DNA of 11,806 nucleotides. It comes from JBCBJX01 sp038522735. GTDB lineage: Bacteria > Pseudomonadota > Alphaproteobacteria > Caulobacterales > Parvularculaceae. The notes under the pieces were generated by a model. It searched no databases and had not been told where the DNA came from. It worked only from the letters and a program-made list of their open reading frames with translations. The stretch covers positions 1 to 11,806 of the forward strand of contig JBCBJX010000095.1 in NCBI GenBank assembly GCA_038522735.1, read 5' to 3'. Positions 6,085 through 11,806 of the stretch are shown here, in pieces (position 1 is the stretch's first letter; each line of letters begins with the position of its first letter). Made by a program: the position numbers and the translations under genes.

Positions 6085-6224
6085 GGTCGTCCCCATTGTC
6101 GAGCGCAACGCTTTTATCAAGCCGCGCGGATCGGTGAAGCCTCCGACGACGCCGGCCCCCGTGGCGCGGGGCGCCGACCCGCCTTAAGCTCGCCTCTAAA
6201 CCAGAGGGAGCTCCGGCGGCCCGC
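6085..6224. other. Divergent intergenic region between the oxygenase and UPF0262 genes
   Basis: This 140-bp gap must hold promoters for both directions. It contains an AT-richer patch (6111-6120, cttttatcaa) and a second one at 6184-6200, but no convincing -35/-10 pair. A 5-bp GC hairpin (CCCCG-TGGCG-CGGGG, 6157-6171) is present without a T-run. The ribosome site of the oxygenase gene is at 6090-6094. Confidence 0.5.
6090..6094 (-). promoter_or_regulatory. Ribosome-binding site deciding the oxygenase start
   Basis: On the minus strand GGGGA precedes the ATG at 6084 by 5 nt. The two longer in-frame starts have nothing comparable, so the shorter protein is preferred. Confidence 0.6.
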
Positions 6225-6704
6225 GTGACCGACACCGACCGCACAAACCGTCTCGTCCGCGTCGAACTCGACGAGCGCTCCCTCGCGCCCGCCTCGGCGG
6301 ACATCGTCCACGAGCGCAAGGTGGCGATTTACGACCTTCTGCAGGACAACACATTCGAGCCCGCGGGCGCCGAGCCAGGGCCCTACGTTCTCTATCTCAG
6401 CATCGTGGAGCGCCGGCTCGCCTTCGACATCCGGTTCGAGGACGAAACCCATGCGGCTGCGTTCGGCCTTTCGATGACGCCCTTCCGCAAGATCATCAAA
6501 GACTACTTCATGCTTTGCGAGAGCTATTACGACGCGATCCGAAACGCCGCGCCGGCCCAGATCGAGACCGTCGACATGGCGCGGCGGGGGATGCACGACG
6601 AAGGCTCGCGCATTCTGCTCGAACGCCTCGAAGGCAAGATCGAGGTCGATTTCAACACCGCGCGCCGGCTTTTCACGCTGATCTGCGCGCTTCACATGCG
6701 GTGA
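6225..6704 (+). CDS. UPF0262 family protein
   Basis: A 159-residue soluble protein of the UPF0262 family, which is essentially restricted to Alphaproteobacteria and has no known function. Diagnostic segments are HERKVAIYDLLQDNTFEP (28-45), GPYVLYLSI, the central LSMTPFRKIIKDYFMLCESY (84-103), PAQIETVDMARRGMHDEG, and the C-terminal GKIEVDFNTARRLFTLICAL. The protein is complete and of normal length. The first start in frame is GTG 6225, whose best ribosome site (GGAG at 6207-6210) is 14 nt away, so initiation may be weak. The gene is followed directly by the phosphatase gene, with which it is paired in many alphaproteobacteria, implying a functional or co-expression link. Confidence 0.9.
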   Translation: MTDTDRTNRLVRVELDERSLAPASADIVHERKVAIYDLLQDNTFEPAGAEPGPYVLYLSIVERRLAFDIRFEDETHAAAFGLSMTPFRKIIKDYFMLCESYYDAIRNAAPAQIETVDMARRGMHDEGSRILLERLEGKIEVDFNTARRLFTLICALHMR

Positions 6705-6709
6705 TCCCG

Positions 6710-7141
6710 ATGACGACCTCGCCGCGCTCGATCCTCTTCGCATGCAACATGAATTCGGTGCGCTCGCCGATGGCGGCGGCCCTCGCTGGGCGCTTTCTCG
6801 GACCCTCCGTCCACGTTGAATCGGCGGGGGTCTATGAAGGCGCCCTGGACCCGTTCGCTGGGGCGGTGATGGAGGAGGCGGGCCTCGACATTTCCGGCCA
6901 CGTTGCGCGCGAGTTCGGCGCTGTCGACGTCGCGGGTTTCGACCTCGTCGTCGCCCTGACGCCCGAGGCGGCGCGGGCGGCCGAAGGGTTTACCGATGCG
7001 AGCCGCATCGAGCTCTGGACCGTCGCCAACCCCTCGGACACCCGCGGCTCGCGAGAACAGGTGATGGACGCCTACAGAGGAACCCGACGGGCGCTTGAGC
7101 GACGGATCGCCGAACGGTTCGGATCTCAGGCGGCCGGTTGA
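6710..7141 (+). CDS. Low-molecular-weight phosphatase / arsenate reductase-like protein
   Basis: A 143-residue cytoplasmic protein with the LMW-PTP/ArsC fold. The phosphate loop C12-N-M-N-S-V-R18-S19 fits C-x5-R-S, with Cys12 as nucleophile, and lies at the end of strand 1 (SILFACNMNSVRSP). The C-terminal segment NPSDTRGSREQVMDAYRGTR aligns with the D-P...G-S/T-x-E-E...R region of ArsC-like proteins, but the expected general-acid Asp appears to be Asn107. ATG 6710 is preferred because GGTGA lies 5 nt upstream; a GTG at 6701 overlapping the UPF0262 stop (GTGA) is an alternative adding three residues. The usual alphaproteobacterial position, between UPF0262 and infA, suggests a housekeeping role rather than arsenic resistance. 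The 3' end overlaps the convergent oxidoreductase gene by 16 bp. Confidence 0.85.
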   Translation: MTTSPRSILFACNMNSVRSPMAAALAGRFLGPSVHVESAGVYEGALDPFAGAVMEEAGLDISGHVAREFGAVDVAGFDLVVALTPEAARAAEGFTDASRIELWTVANPSDTRGSREQVMDAYRGTRRALERRIAERFGSQAAG

Positions 7142-8526
7142 GCGGCGGCCAGCTTCTGCAGGTTTTCAACAGCCGGGAAGGCCGCGTCTTTCATCCGCTG
7201 CAGGATCGCCTGCTTCTCTTGGTCGTCTTCGCCGACGCCGGACGCCATCCCCCCGAACCCGTCGAGCCGGCACTCGCGCATCCACGCGCGCAGCTCCGGG
7301 TTCCGGCCCCACATGTACTGGTTGGTCATGTTGACGACCATGGAGGCCGGCCAGTCGTAGATCGAGTCCGTCAGCGGCGTCGGCGCGGCGAGGGCGTTCT
7401 TTTCCTCGTCTGTCTCAAGCGTCGCTTCGAGGCGGGCGATGAGGGCGGCGCTGAAGGTCGGCTGCGGCAGACGGACCATCTGTATGGTGAGGAGGTCGCC
7501 GTCGAAGACCGGCTTCGTCGGCCGCCGCGTAGCCCCGGCCGCGGTGCAGTCGATGAAGAGCGCGTCTTCCGGGACGCTCTCCTCGCCCGTCTCGAACGCC
7601 ATCCGTCCAGGCCCGAGCGCGCGGACGCGATGGCCCCGGACGATGCGCGTGATGCGGCGCAGCTCCGCCGCCTCGGCGCGGCTGAGGGTCGGGAAGTGGA
7701 ACATGGTCGGAAACACGTCGTCGAAGATCCGGTGGACCACCTTGCCGGCTTCGAGGCGCTCGAAGAGGTCCTCAACCGACGTCGCCGCCGCGCACGCTTC
7801 GAACTGCGCCGCCGTGCGGCCGAAGACGTCCTCAAAGAAACGGGCGTCCGGCTGCGTGCCGGCGCGGTCGAACACCCAGCCGTCCCTTGGGATCACCCAG
7901 GTGATCGCATCCGGATCGGCGCCCGCTTCCAGCATCCAGATAGCCGCGTCCATCGCCGTCTTTCCGCCGCCGAGGAGAACGAAACGCCGGTGATCAGGCG
8001 CCCGGCGCGGCAGGTCGTTGGGCGGAATGCAGGCGACGTCGTCGGCGACGCTGAACGGCCGCTCGTGGGTCGAGGGGACGGTGACGCCGAGATAGGTCGT
8101 ATCGACCGTCTTCCGGTGCGCCCGAACGGAGAATTCCGAGCCGCCGAGCAGCGGGCGTATGCGGCCCTCGCCCTCATAGCGGTGCATCGGGAAGTATCGG
8201 ACCCGGCCCGACGGCAAAAAGACCTCCCGCATCGCCCGGTCGAAATGCGCCGCGACTTCTGACCCGCAGGCGAGTTCGAAATAGCCGGCGTTCCAGCCCG
8301 TCCGGTCGATGCGTCCTTCGCCGAGCCTCAGGGACGCCACGCCGTAGAAAGCCGACGGCTGATGGAGCCGGACAAACGGGTAGGCGTCGCACCAGTGGCC
8401 GCCGGGGGCGTGGTGTTCGTCGATCATCACGATGTCGGCGTTCGTTTCGGCGAGTAGCGTGTCGACGAACGCCATCGCCACCGCGCCGGCGCCGACGACG
8501 AGATAATCGGTTTCCAGGTCCGTCAT
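7126..8526 (-). CDS. FAD/NAD(P)-binding oxidoreductase
   Basis: A 466-residue protein with two dinucleotide-binding folds. The N-terminal YLVVGAGAVAMAF (8-20) has G-x-G-x-x-A, with an acidic strand-2 end IDEHH (35-39) typical of FAD ribose binding, then PGGHWCDAYPFVRLHQPS (41-58), which resembles the GGxW region of flavin monooxygenases. A second Rossmann motif, FVLLGGGKTAMDAAIWML (182-199), would bind NAD(P)H. The C-terminal part is helical and Ala-rich. This layout suggests a flavin-dependent monooxygenase or related oxidoreductase; the substrate is unknown. No signal peptide is present. ATG 8526 has GAGGAG 8 nt upstream, a strong start. The gene opposes its conserved neighbours and its 3' end overlaps the phosphatase gene, consistent with a later insertion. 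Confidence 0.8.
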   Translation of the reverse strand: MTDLETDYLVVGAGAVAMAFVDTLLAETNADIVMIDEHHAPGGHWCDAYPFVRLHQPSAFYGVASLRLGEGRIDRTGWNAGYFELACGSEVAAHFDRAMREVFLPSGRVRYFPMHRYEGEGRIRPLLGGSEFSVRAHRKTVDTTYLGVTVPSTHERPFSVADDVACIPPNDLPRRAPDHRRFVLLGGGKTAMDAAIWMLEAGADPDAITWVIPRDGWVFDRAGTQPDARFFEDVFGRTAAQFEACAAATSVEDLFERLEAGKVVHRIFDDVFPTMFHFPTLSRAEAAELRRITRIVRGHRVRALGPGRMAFETGEESVPEDALFIDCTAAGATRRPTKPVFDGDLLTIQMVRLPQPTFSAALIARLEATLETDEEKNALAAPTPLTDSIYDWPASMVVNMTNQYMWGRNPELRAWMRECRLDGFGGMASGVGEDDQEKQAILQRMKDAAFPAVENLQKLAAAQPAA

Positions 8527-8534
8527 TGCCGGCG

Positions 8535-8540
8535 CTCCTC
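8535..8540 (-). promoter_or_regulatory. Ribosome-binding site of the oxidoreductase
   Basis: GAGGAG on the minus strand lies 8 nt upstream of the ATG at 8526, firmly supporting this start. Confidence 0.65.
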
Positions 8541-8600
8541 AATATCCTTCGCGAAACTATCCTTGCTGTCGGAATTGCGCACGCGCCAGCCGCAGCGCGC

Positions 8601-8629
8601 TTGATTTTGCAGGCGCGGCGACCCAAGTT
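8601..8629 (+). promoter_or_regulatory. Weak candidate promoter for the infA operon
   Basis: TTGATT at 8601-8606, preceded by C, resembles the alphaproteobacterial -35 CTTGAC. After 17 nt comes CAAGTT, a poor -10. A promoter for infA is expected in the 127-bp gap 8527-8653, which also serves the divergent oxidoreductase gene, but this is only the best of several weak matches. Confidence 0.2.
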
Positions 8630-8643
8630 CCCGCCTCGCAAAC

Positions 8644-8649
8644 GGGGAG
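8644..8649 (+). promoter_or_regulatory. Ribosome-binding site of infA
   Basis: GGGGAG lies 4 nt upstream of the infA ATG, a strong though slightly close Shine-Dalgarno sequence. Confidence 0.6.
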
Positions 8650-8653
8650 CCGC

Positions 8654-8872
8654 ATGGCCAAGGAAGAATTGCTCGAGTTTTCAGGGACGGTGGAGGAACT
8701 TCTGCCGAACGCGACTTTTCGCGTAAAACTCGAGAACGACCACGAGATTATCGCCCACACGGCGGGCAAGATGCGCAAGAACCGCATCCGCGTGCTCGCG
8801 GGCGACAAGGTTCTCGTCGAGATGACCCCTTATGACCTCACAAAAGGTCGCATCACCTACCGCTTCAAATAA
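8654..8872 (+). CDS. infA: Translation initiation factor IF-1
   Basis: A complete 72-residue IF-1, an S1/OB-fold protein that occupies the ribosomal A site during initiation and assists IF-2 and IF-3. The sequence is near-canonical: MAKEELLEFSGTVEELLPNA at the start, the strand run FRVKLENDHEIIAHTAGKMR (22-41), then KNRIRVLAGDKVLVEMTPYD and LTKGRITYRFK at the C-terminus. It heads the infA-maf-RNase-yacG operon. The last 41 nt overlap the maf reading frame in another phase, so maf translation may depend on ribosomes finishing infA. Confidence 0.98.
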   Translation: MAKEELLEFSGTVEELLPNATFRVKLENDHEIIAHTAGKMRKNRIRVLAGDKVLVEMTPYDLTKGRITYRFK

Positions 8873-9455
8873 GCCGGAGCTGGTGCTTGCGAGCGCCTCG
8901 CCGCGCCGTCGCGACCTTCTCGCTCAGATCGGTTTTTTCCCGGACAGGATCGAACCCGCCGAAATCGACGAGACGCCGCGCCCTCGCGAGGAGCCGCGCC
9001 TGCACGCGGGTCGGCTCGCCGAGGAGAAAGCGGCGGCCGTCGCGGCCCGCGCGCCGGAAGCGCTGGTGCTCGCCGGCGACACGGTGGTCGCCGTCGGCCG
9101 GCGCATCCTGCCGAAGACCGAGAGTGAAGACGAAGCGCGCGCGTGCCTCGATCTTATCTCCGGCCGCGCGCACCGGGTCTATTCCGGGCTCGCCCTCTTC
9201 GGGCCGGCTGAGGAAAGGCGACTACGGATCGTCGAAACGCGTGTGAAGGTGAAACGCCTTTCCAGCGCAGAAATCGACGCCTATCTCGCCTCCGGAGAAT
9301 GGCGCGGCAAGGCGGGCGGTTACGCGATCCAGGGGCTGTTTTCCGCGCACGTCCAACTGATCGTCGGCTCTTATTCCTCCGTCGTCGGGTTGCCGCTCTA
9401 CGAAACGGCGCAGCTGCTCGTCGGCGCGGGGCTGAAGCCCGCTGCGTCCGAATGA
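8832..9455 (+). CDS. maf: Maf-type nucleoside triphosphate pyrophosphatase
   Basis: A 207-residue Maf/HAM1-superfamily hydrolase that cleaves non-canonical or modified nucleoside triphosphates to monophosphates and pyrophosphate. The N-terminal phosphate-binding signature LVLASASPRRRDLL (17-30) is followed by AGDTVVAVGRRILPKTESED (81-100) with the catalytic-region Asp83, then SGRAHRVYSG, EWRGKAGGYAIQG and a final VVGLPLYETAQLL. The GDTVV and GKAGGYAIQG segments favour the YhdE-like dTTP/UTP subgroup over the YceF (m7GTP) subgroup, with moderate certainty. ATG 8832 lies inside infA (41-nt overlap). The only nearby alternative, GTG 8883, would delete half of the first beta strand. The stop overlaps the next gene's ATG as ATGA. 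Confidence 0.93.
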   Translation: MTSQKVASPTASNKPELVLASASPRRRDLLAQIGFFPDRIEPAEIDETPRPREEPRLHAGRLAEEKAAAVAARAPEALVLAGDTVVAVGRRILPKTESEDEARACLDLISGRAHRVYSGLALFGPAEERRLRIVETRVKVKRLSSAEIDAYLASGEWRGKAGGYAIQGLFSAHVQLIVGSYSSVVGLPLYETAQLLVGAGLKPAASE

Positions 9456-10789
9456 CGAAACGGGTGCTGATCGAACGCCTCGCGCTTGAGACGCGCATCG
9501 CGCTGATCGACGATGAAGGCCCGATCGAGATCCTGCACGAAAGCCCGCTGGTCGATCGTGGTCCGCGCTATGGATCGGTCTATCGGGGGCGGATCAAAGG
9601 TCGCACGCCGAACGGCGCCGGAGCTTTCGTCGATCTCGGCGTCTGCGACGGGTTTCTGCCGACCCAGAAGAACGGGCGCGGCTATGAGGAGGGCGCCGGC
9701 GGCGTCTTCCAGATCCGCCGCGAGGCGGAGGCGGGGAAGTCGGCGATTGTCTCGGACGAGGTGGTCTTTGCAAGCGCGCTCGCCGTCGTCTCGTCGCGAC
9801 GCGGCGCGACGACGCTTTCAGGGCGGGCGACCGCCGAGATTGCGGGCGAGAGCCTCCGCATGGACGCCGAGGCGTGGGCGGACGGATTTGAAACCGTCGT
9901 TCGGGTCTCCGCCCTGGAGCGTCCGCACGCCCTGCGGCTCGAAATCGGCAAGGCCGTCGACCGGGCGCGCGTCGTCGCCGATGCTTCCGAGGACGGCCCG
10001 CCGGGAGCGATTATCGGGTCCGGGGATGCGCTCGCCGTCGCCGCATCGCGCTGGGCGGCCGAGAACGTCGACGTCGTCTCCGCGAACCGCGATGAGGAAA
10101 GCGACCGGTATTCGGAGCGTTGCGACCGGACGCCGGGATCCGAGACTTTCCGCGTCGAGGAGATCGACGCGGCTTTTGAACAAGCCGTAGCGTTGAGCAC
10201 CGATCTTCCCGGCGGCGCTCGCCTTACATTTGAAAAAACATCTGCGCTCGTCGCGGTTGATGTCGATCTCGGCGGGGCGCGGACGATGAAGGCGCCGGCG
10301 CTCTGGGACGGCGTCGCGCGAGGGCTTCGAATTCGTCGACTGGCTGGCCAGATCGTCGTCGATCTGCCGGCGTTCATCGCTCGCGGCGGCAAAGGCGCGC
10401 TGAGGGCGGCGCTTTTGTCGGCGGCCGCCGGCGACCCGGAGCAACTGCGCTGGGCGGAGATGGCCGAAGGCGGTCTTGTCATCCTCAACCGCCGCTCCGT
10501 CGGGCCGAGCTGGCTGGAGGCGTGGACCGCGCCGACAGCCGCCGCGCCCACAGCTGGGCGCCTGTGGAGCGCGGACATGCGCGCCCTCGACGCGGCGCGG
10601 GCGCTGGAGCGCGCTCTGTCGTCCGAACGCGCCGCCCGGTTCAACCTCGCGACAGCGCCCGCGCTTTGCGACCGACTCCAGAAAGCGGGGCTCGAAGACG
10701 CTTTGCGCGCACGCTATGGAGCGCGCTTCACCTTGAGATCGGAGGACCGGTTTGCCGACCAGAAAGAGTTCGACCTCGTCCCGCTCTGA
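9452..10789 (+). CDS. Ribonuclease E/G family protein, divergent
   Basis: A 445-residue member of the RNase E/G family. The S1-type segment starts around GSVYRGRIKGRTPNGAGAFV (41-60), followed by DLGVCDGFLP. The metal site of RNase E (Asp303, Asn305, Asp346 in E. coli) corresponds to Asp270 and Asp272 in ALVAVDVDLGG and Asp304 in GQIVVDLPAF, so the central Asn is apparently Asp. The zinc-link CPxC of RNase E/G is absent: the few cysteines are isolated. The C-terminus has no arginine-rich degradosome scaffold. The position directly after maf is standard in Alphaproteobacteria. It probably processes RNA, perhaps rRNA like RNase G, but with altered activity or assembly. ATG 9452 overlaps the maf stop. 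Confidence 0.85.
   Translation: MTKRVLIERLALETRIALIDDEGPIEILHESPLVDRGPRYGSVYRGRIKGRTPNGAGAFVDLGVCDGFLPTQKNGRGYEEGAGGVFQIRREAEAGKSAIVSDEVVFASALAVVSSRRGATTLSGRATAEIAGESLRMDAEAWADGFETVVRVSALERPHALRLEIGKAVDRARVVADASEDGPPGAIIGSGDALAVAASRWAAENVDVVSANRDEESDRYSERCDRTPGSETFRVEEIDAAFEQAVALSTDLPGGARLTFEKTSALVAVDVDLGGARTMKAPALWDGVARGLRIRRLAGQIVVDLPAFIARGGKGALRAALLSAAAGDPEQLRWAEMAEGGLVILNRRSVGPSWLEAWTAPTAAAPTAGRLWSADMRALDAARALERALSSERAARFNLATAPALCDRLQKAGLEDALRARYGARFTLRSEDRFADQKEFDLVPL
10741..10746 (+). promoter_or_regulatory. Ribosome-binding site deciding the TTG start of yacG
   Basis: GGAGGA, within the end of the RNase gene, lies 5 nt before TTG 10752. No ATG or GTG is available in this frame before the first zinc-binding cysteine, so this site settles the rare TTG start. 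Confidence 0.75.
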
Positions 10790-10973
10790 AGTTCCGGGAG
10801 CAGGGAAGCCAGCGTGCCCCGTCTGCGGCGCGCTTCGTGCGGACGACTTCAAGCCGTTCTGCTCGAAACGCTGCGCAGACGTCGATCTCCATCGGTGGCT
10901 GTCGGGCGGGTACGCGATCCCCGCCGTAGAAGCGCCGGACCCGGATGACCTGCCGGATGGAGAGGAGAGCTAG
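10752..10973 (+). CDS. yacG: DNA gyrase inhibitor YacG (zinc finger)
   Basis: A 73-residue protein with the YacG (DUF329) four-cysteine zinc site: Cys22 and Cys25 in CPVCG, Cys37 and Cys41 in FCSKRC, followed by the conserved D-L-x-x-W-L (45-50) and a Y-A-I-P motif (54-57). E. coli YacG binds GyrB and inhibits gyrase. The N-terminal 20 residues are Ser/Arg-rich and less conserved, and the C-terminus is acidic. The gene starts with TTG inside the RNase gene (38-nt overlap) with a strong ribosome site. Its TAG stop overlaps the convergent histidine kinase stop in the shared CTAG at 10970-10973. Confidence 0.93.
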   Translation: MPTRKSSTSSRSEVPGAGKPACPVCGALRADDFKPFCSKRCADVDLHRWLSGGYAIPAVEAPDPDDLPDGEES

Positions 10974-11806
10974 GCCGCTTCGGCGTCGTCCGCCGTTACG
11001 GCGTTTACGACCGCCGACAGGTCCGGCATGCGCGTCGGTTTGGTGACGCAGCCGTCGAAGCCCATGGCGAGATAGGTCTCGACCTGCGATTTGAGAGCGT
11101 TGGCGGTGAAGGCGATGACGGGCGTCGGTTTCGCTCCGTATGCCACTTCATGATCGCGGATCGCTTTCAGCGCCTCGACGCCGTCCATGACCGGCATCTG
11201 CACATCCATCAGGATCACGTCGTAAGCGTTCTTTTTGAACGCCTCGAGGGCTTCTTTCCCGTTGTTCGTCAGGGTGAGGCGGACGCCGTGGGGCGCGAGG
11301 AGACTTTGCAGCACAAGGCGGTTCACTTCGTTGTCTTCCGCAGCGAGGACCGAGAGGTTCGTGCGTTTGAAGGCCGATTGTTTCGGGGCCCGAGAAGACG
11401 CTTTGGGTTCAGACGACAGCTCGTTTTCCCGTGATGTGGCCGGCGCTTCGGTCGAGGGCGCCGGGACTTCAAGACGGAACGTCGCGCCCTCGCCGGGCGC
11501 GCTCTCGACCGAGATGTCGCCGCCCATGGCGATCGCGAGTTCCTTCGCAATCGACAGGCCGAGGCCGGTGCCGCCGTATTTTCGAGTGGTGGAACTGTCC
11601 GCCTGCGCAAAGCGGTCGAAGATGCGCGCCGCCTGCCCCGGCGTCATGCCGATCCCCGTGTCGCGGACCGTTGCGATCAGCCGGTTCGCGTCGTCGGGCG
11701 CCGTCGCGAAAGAGACGCTCACTTCGCCGGCGGGAGTGAACTTCAGCGCGTTCGAGACGAGGTTGTTCAGAATCTGCAGAAGGCGGTGTTCGTCGCCGAT
11801 CCGCCA
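10970..11806 (-). CDS. Hybrid sensor histidine kinase, C-terminal part (partial at window edge)
   Basis: The minus-strand frame is open to the window end, giving 278 residues without the N-terminus. It begins in the ATP-binding domain: N-box RLLQILNNLVSNALKF (8-23), G1 box DTGIGM (49-54), F-box FDRFAQAD, and G2 box GTGLGLSIAK (79-88). After a Ser/Pro/Glu linker (about 117-148) comes a receiver domain with an acidic pocket AAEDNEVNR, phospho-acceptor Asp201 in ILMDVQMPVMDG, and the conserved Lys in CVTKPT. The HATPase-receiver order is that of hybrid kinases that pass phosphate to an Hpt protein. Sensor input and the phospho-His domain lie outside the window, so the signal is unknown. The stop overlaps the yacG stop by convergence. 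Confidence 0.92.
   Translation of the reverse strand, partial: WRIGDEHRLLQILNNLVSNALKFTPAGEVSVSFATAPDDANRLIATVRDTGIGMTPGQAARIFDRFAQADSSTTRKYGGTGLGLSIAKELAIAMGGDISVESAPGEGATFRLEVPAPSTEAPATSRENELSSEPKASSRAPKQSAFKRTNLSVLAAEDNEVNRLVLQSLLAPHGVRLTLTNNGKEALEAFKKNAYDVILMDVQMPVMDGVEALKAIRDHEVAYGAKPTPVIAFTANALKSQVETYLAMGFDGCVTKPTRMPDLSAVVNAVTADDAEAA

Noticed and set aside
6157..6171. Short GC hairpin considered as a terminator or operator
   Set aside because: It has only 5 paired bases, no following T-run, and sits between divergent genes where no terminator is needed.
6710..7141. Reading the ArsC-like protein as an arsenic-resistance gene
   Set aside because: No arsR, acr3 or arsB is nearby, and the position between UPF0262 and infA is a housekeeping context.
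7138..8262. A 374-codon plus-strand frame antisense to the oxidoreductase
   Set aside because: The minus strand encodes two clear Rossmann motifs and has a strong ribosome site; the plus frame is Arg-rich without motifs.
9818..10852. A 344-codon minus-strand frame antisense to the RNase gene
   Set aside because: It has no recognisable domain, and the plus strand carries an RNase E/G family protein within an operon.
1..11806. Search for CRISPR arrays, tRNA/rRNA genes, toxin-antitoxin or phage-defence modules
   Set aside because: No spaced direct repeats, tRNA cloverleaf or defence-type domain was recognised by eye; the window is mainly housekeeping genes.

Overview
The window is high-GC, gene-dense DNA from an alphaproteobacterium, probably from the Caulobacterales/Hyphomonadaceae/Parvularculaceae area. 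The lineage call rests on gene order and families: murA, a DUF2948 protein, hisD, a UPF0262 protein, a low-molecular-weight phosphatase, infA, maf, an RNase E/G-like gene and yacG form a neighbourhood that I recall as conserved in Alphaproteobacteria. UPF0262 and DUF2948 are essentially alphaproteobacterial families.

Left edge (1-1393): the first codons of an IS3-type transposase OrfA run out of the window on the minus strand. The end of this insertion sequence abuts about 53 in-frame, highly GC3-biased codons. These look like the surviving C-terminus of a truncated gene, and they overlap the start of a lipoprotein diheme cytochrome c of the SO2930/HNE_0200 family. That family usually sits beside a parallel beta-helix protein, so the IS probably destroyed the partner gene.

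Middle (1394-5380, plus strand): a 53-codon basic gene, then murA (peptidoglycan precursor synthesis), a DUF2948 gene, a palindromic REP-like element, hisD (last step of histidine synthesis) and a METTL7-like SAM methyltransferase. Most junctions are stop/start overlaps, so this reads as one transcription unit with an internal repeat.

Accessory interleaving (5377-8526): two minus-strand genes interrupt the conserved series. One is a probable 2OG-Fe(II) oxygenase and the other a two-Rossmann FAD/NAD(P)-binding oxidoreductase. They flank the plus-strand UPF0262-phosphatase pair and converge on their neighbours with overlapping 3' ends, leaving no intergenic terminator.

Right part (8654-10973): infA, maf, the RNase E/G-like gene and yacG form a tightly overlapping operon (overlaps of 41, 4 and 38 nt) for translation initiation, nucleotide-pool cleaning, RNA processing and a zinc-finger gyrase inhibitor. 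The window ends in the C-terminal half of a hybrid histidine kinase on the minus strand, whose stop codon shares a CTAG with that of yacG.

No tRNA, rRNA, CRISPR array, rho-independent terminator or convincing new multi-gene system was found. The observations most worth following up are the IS-truncated cytochrome partner, non-canonical catalytic positions in the phosphatase and RNase E/G-like proteins, the REP-like palindrome, and the METTL7-like methyltransferase beside a 2OG oxygenase.
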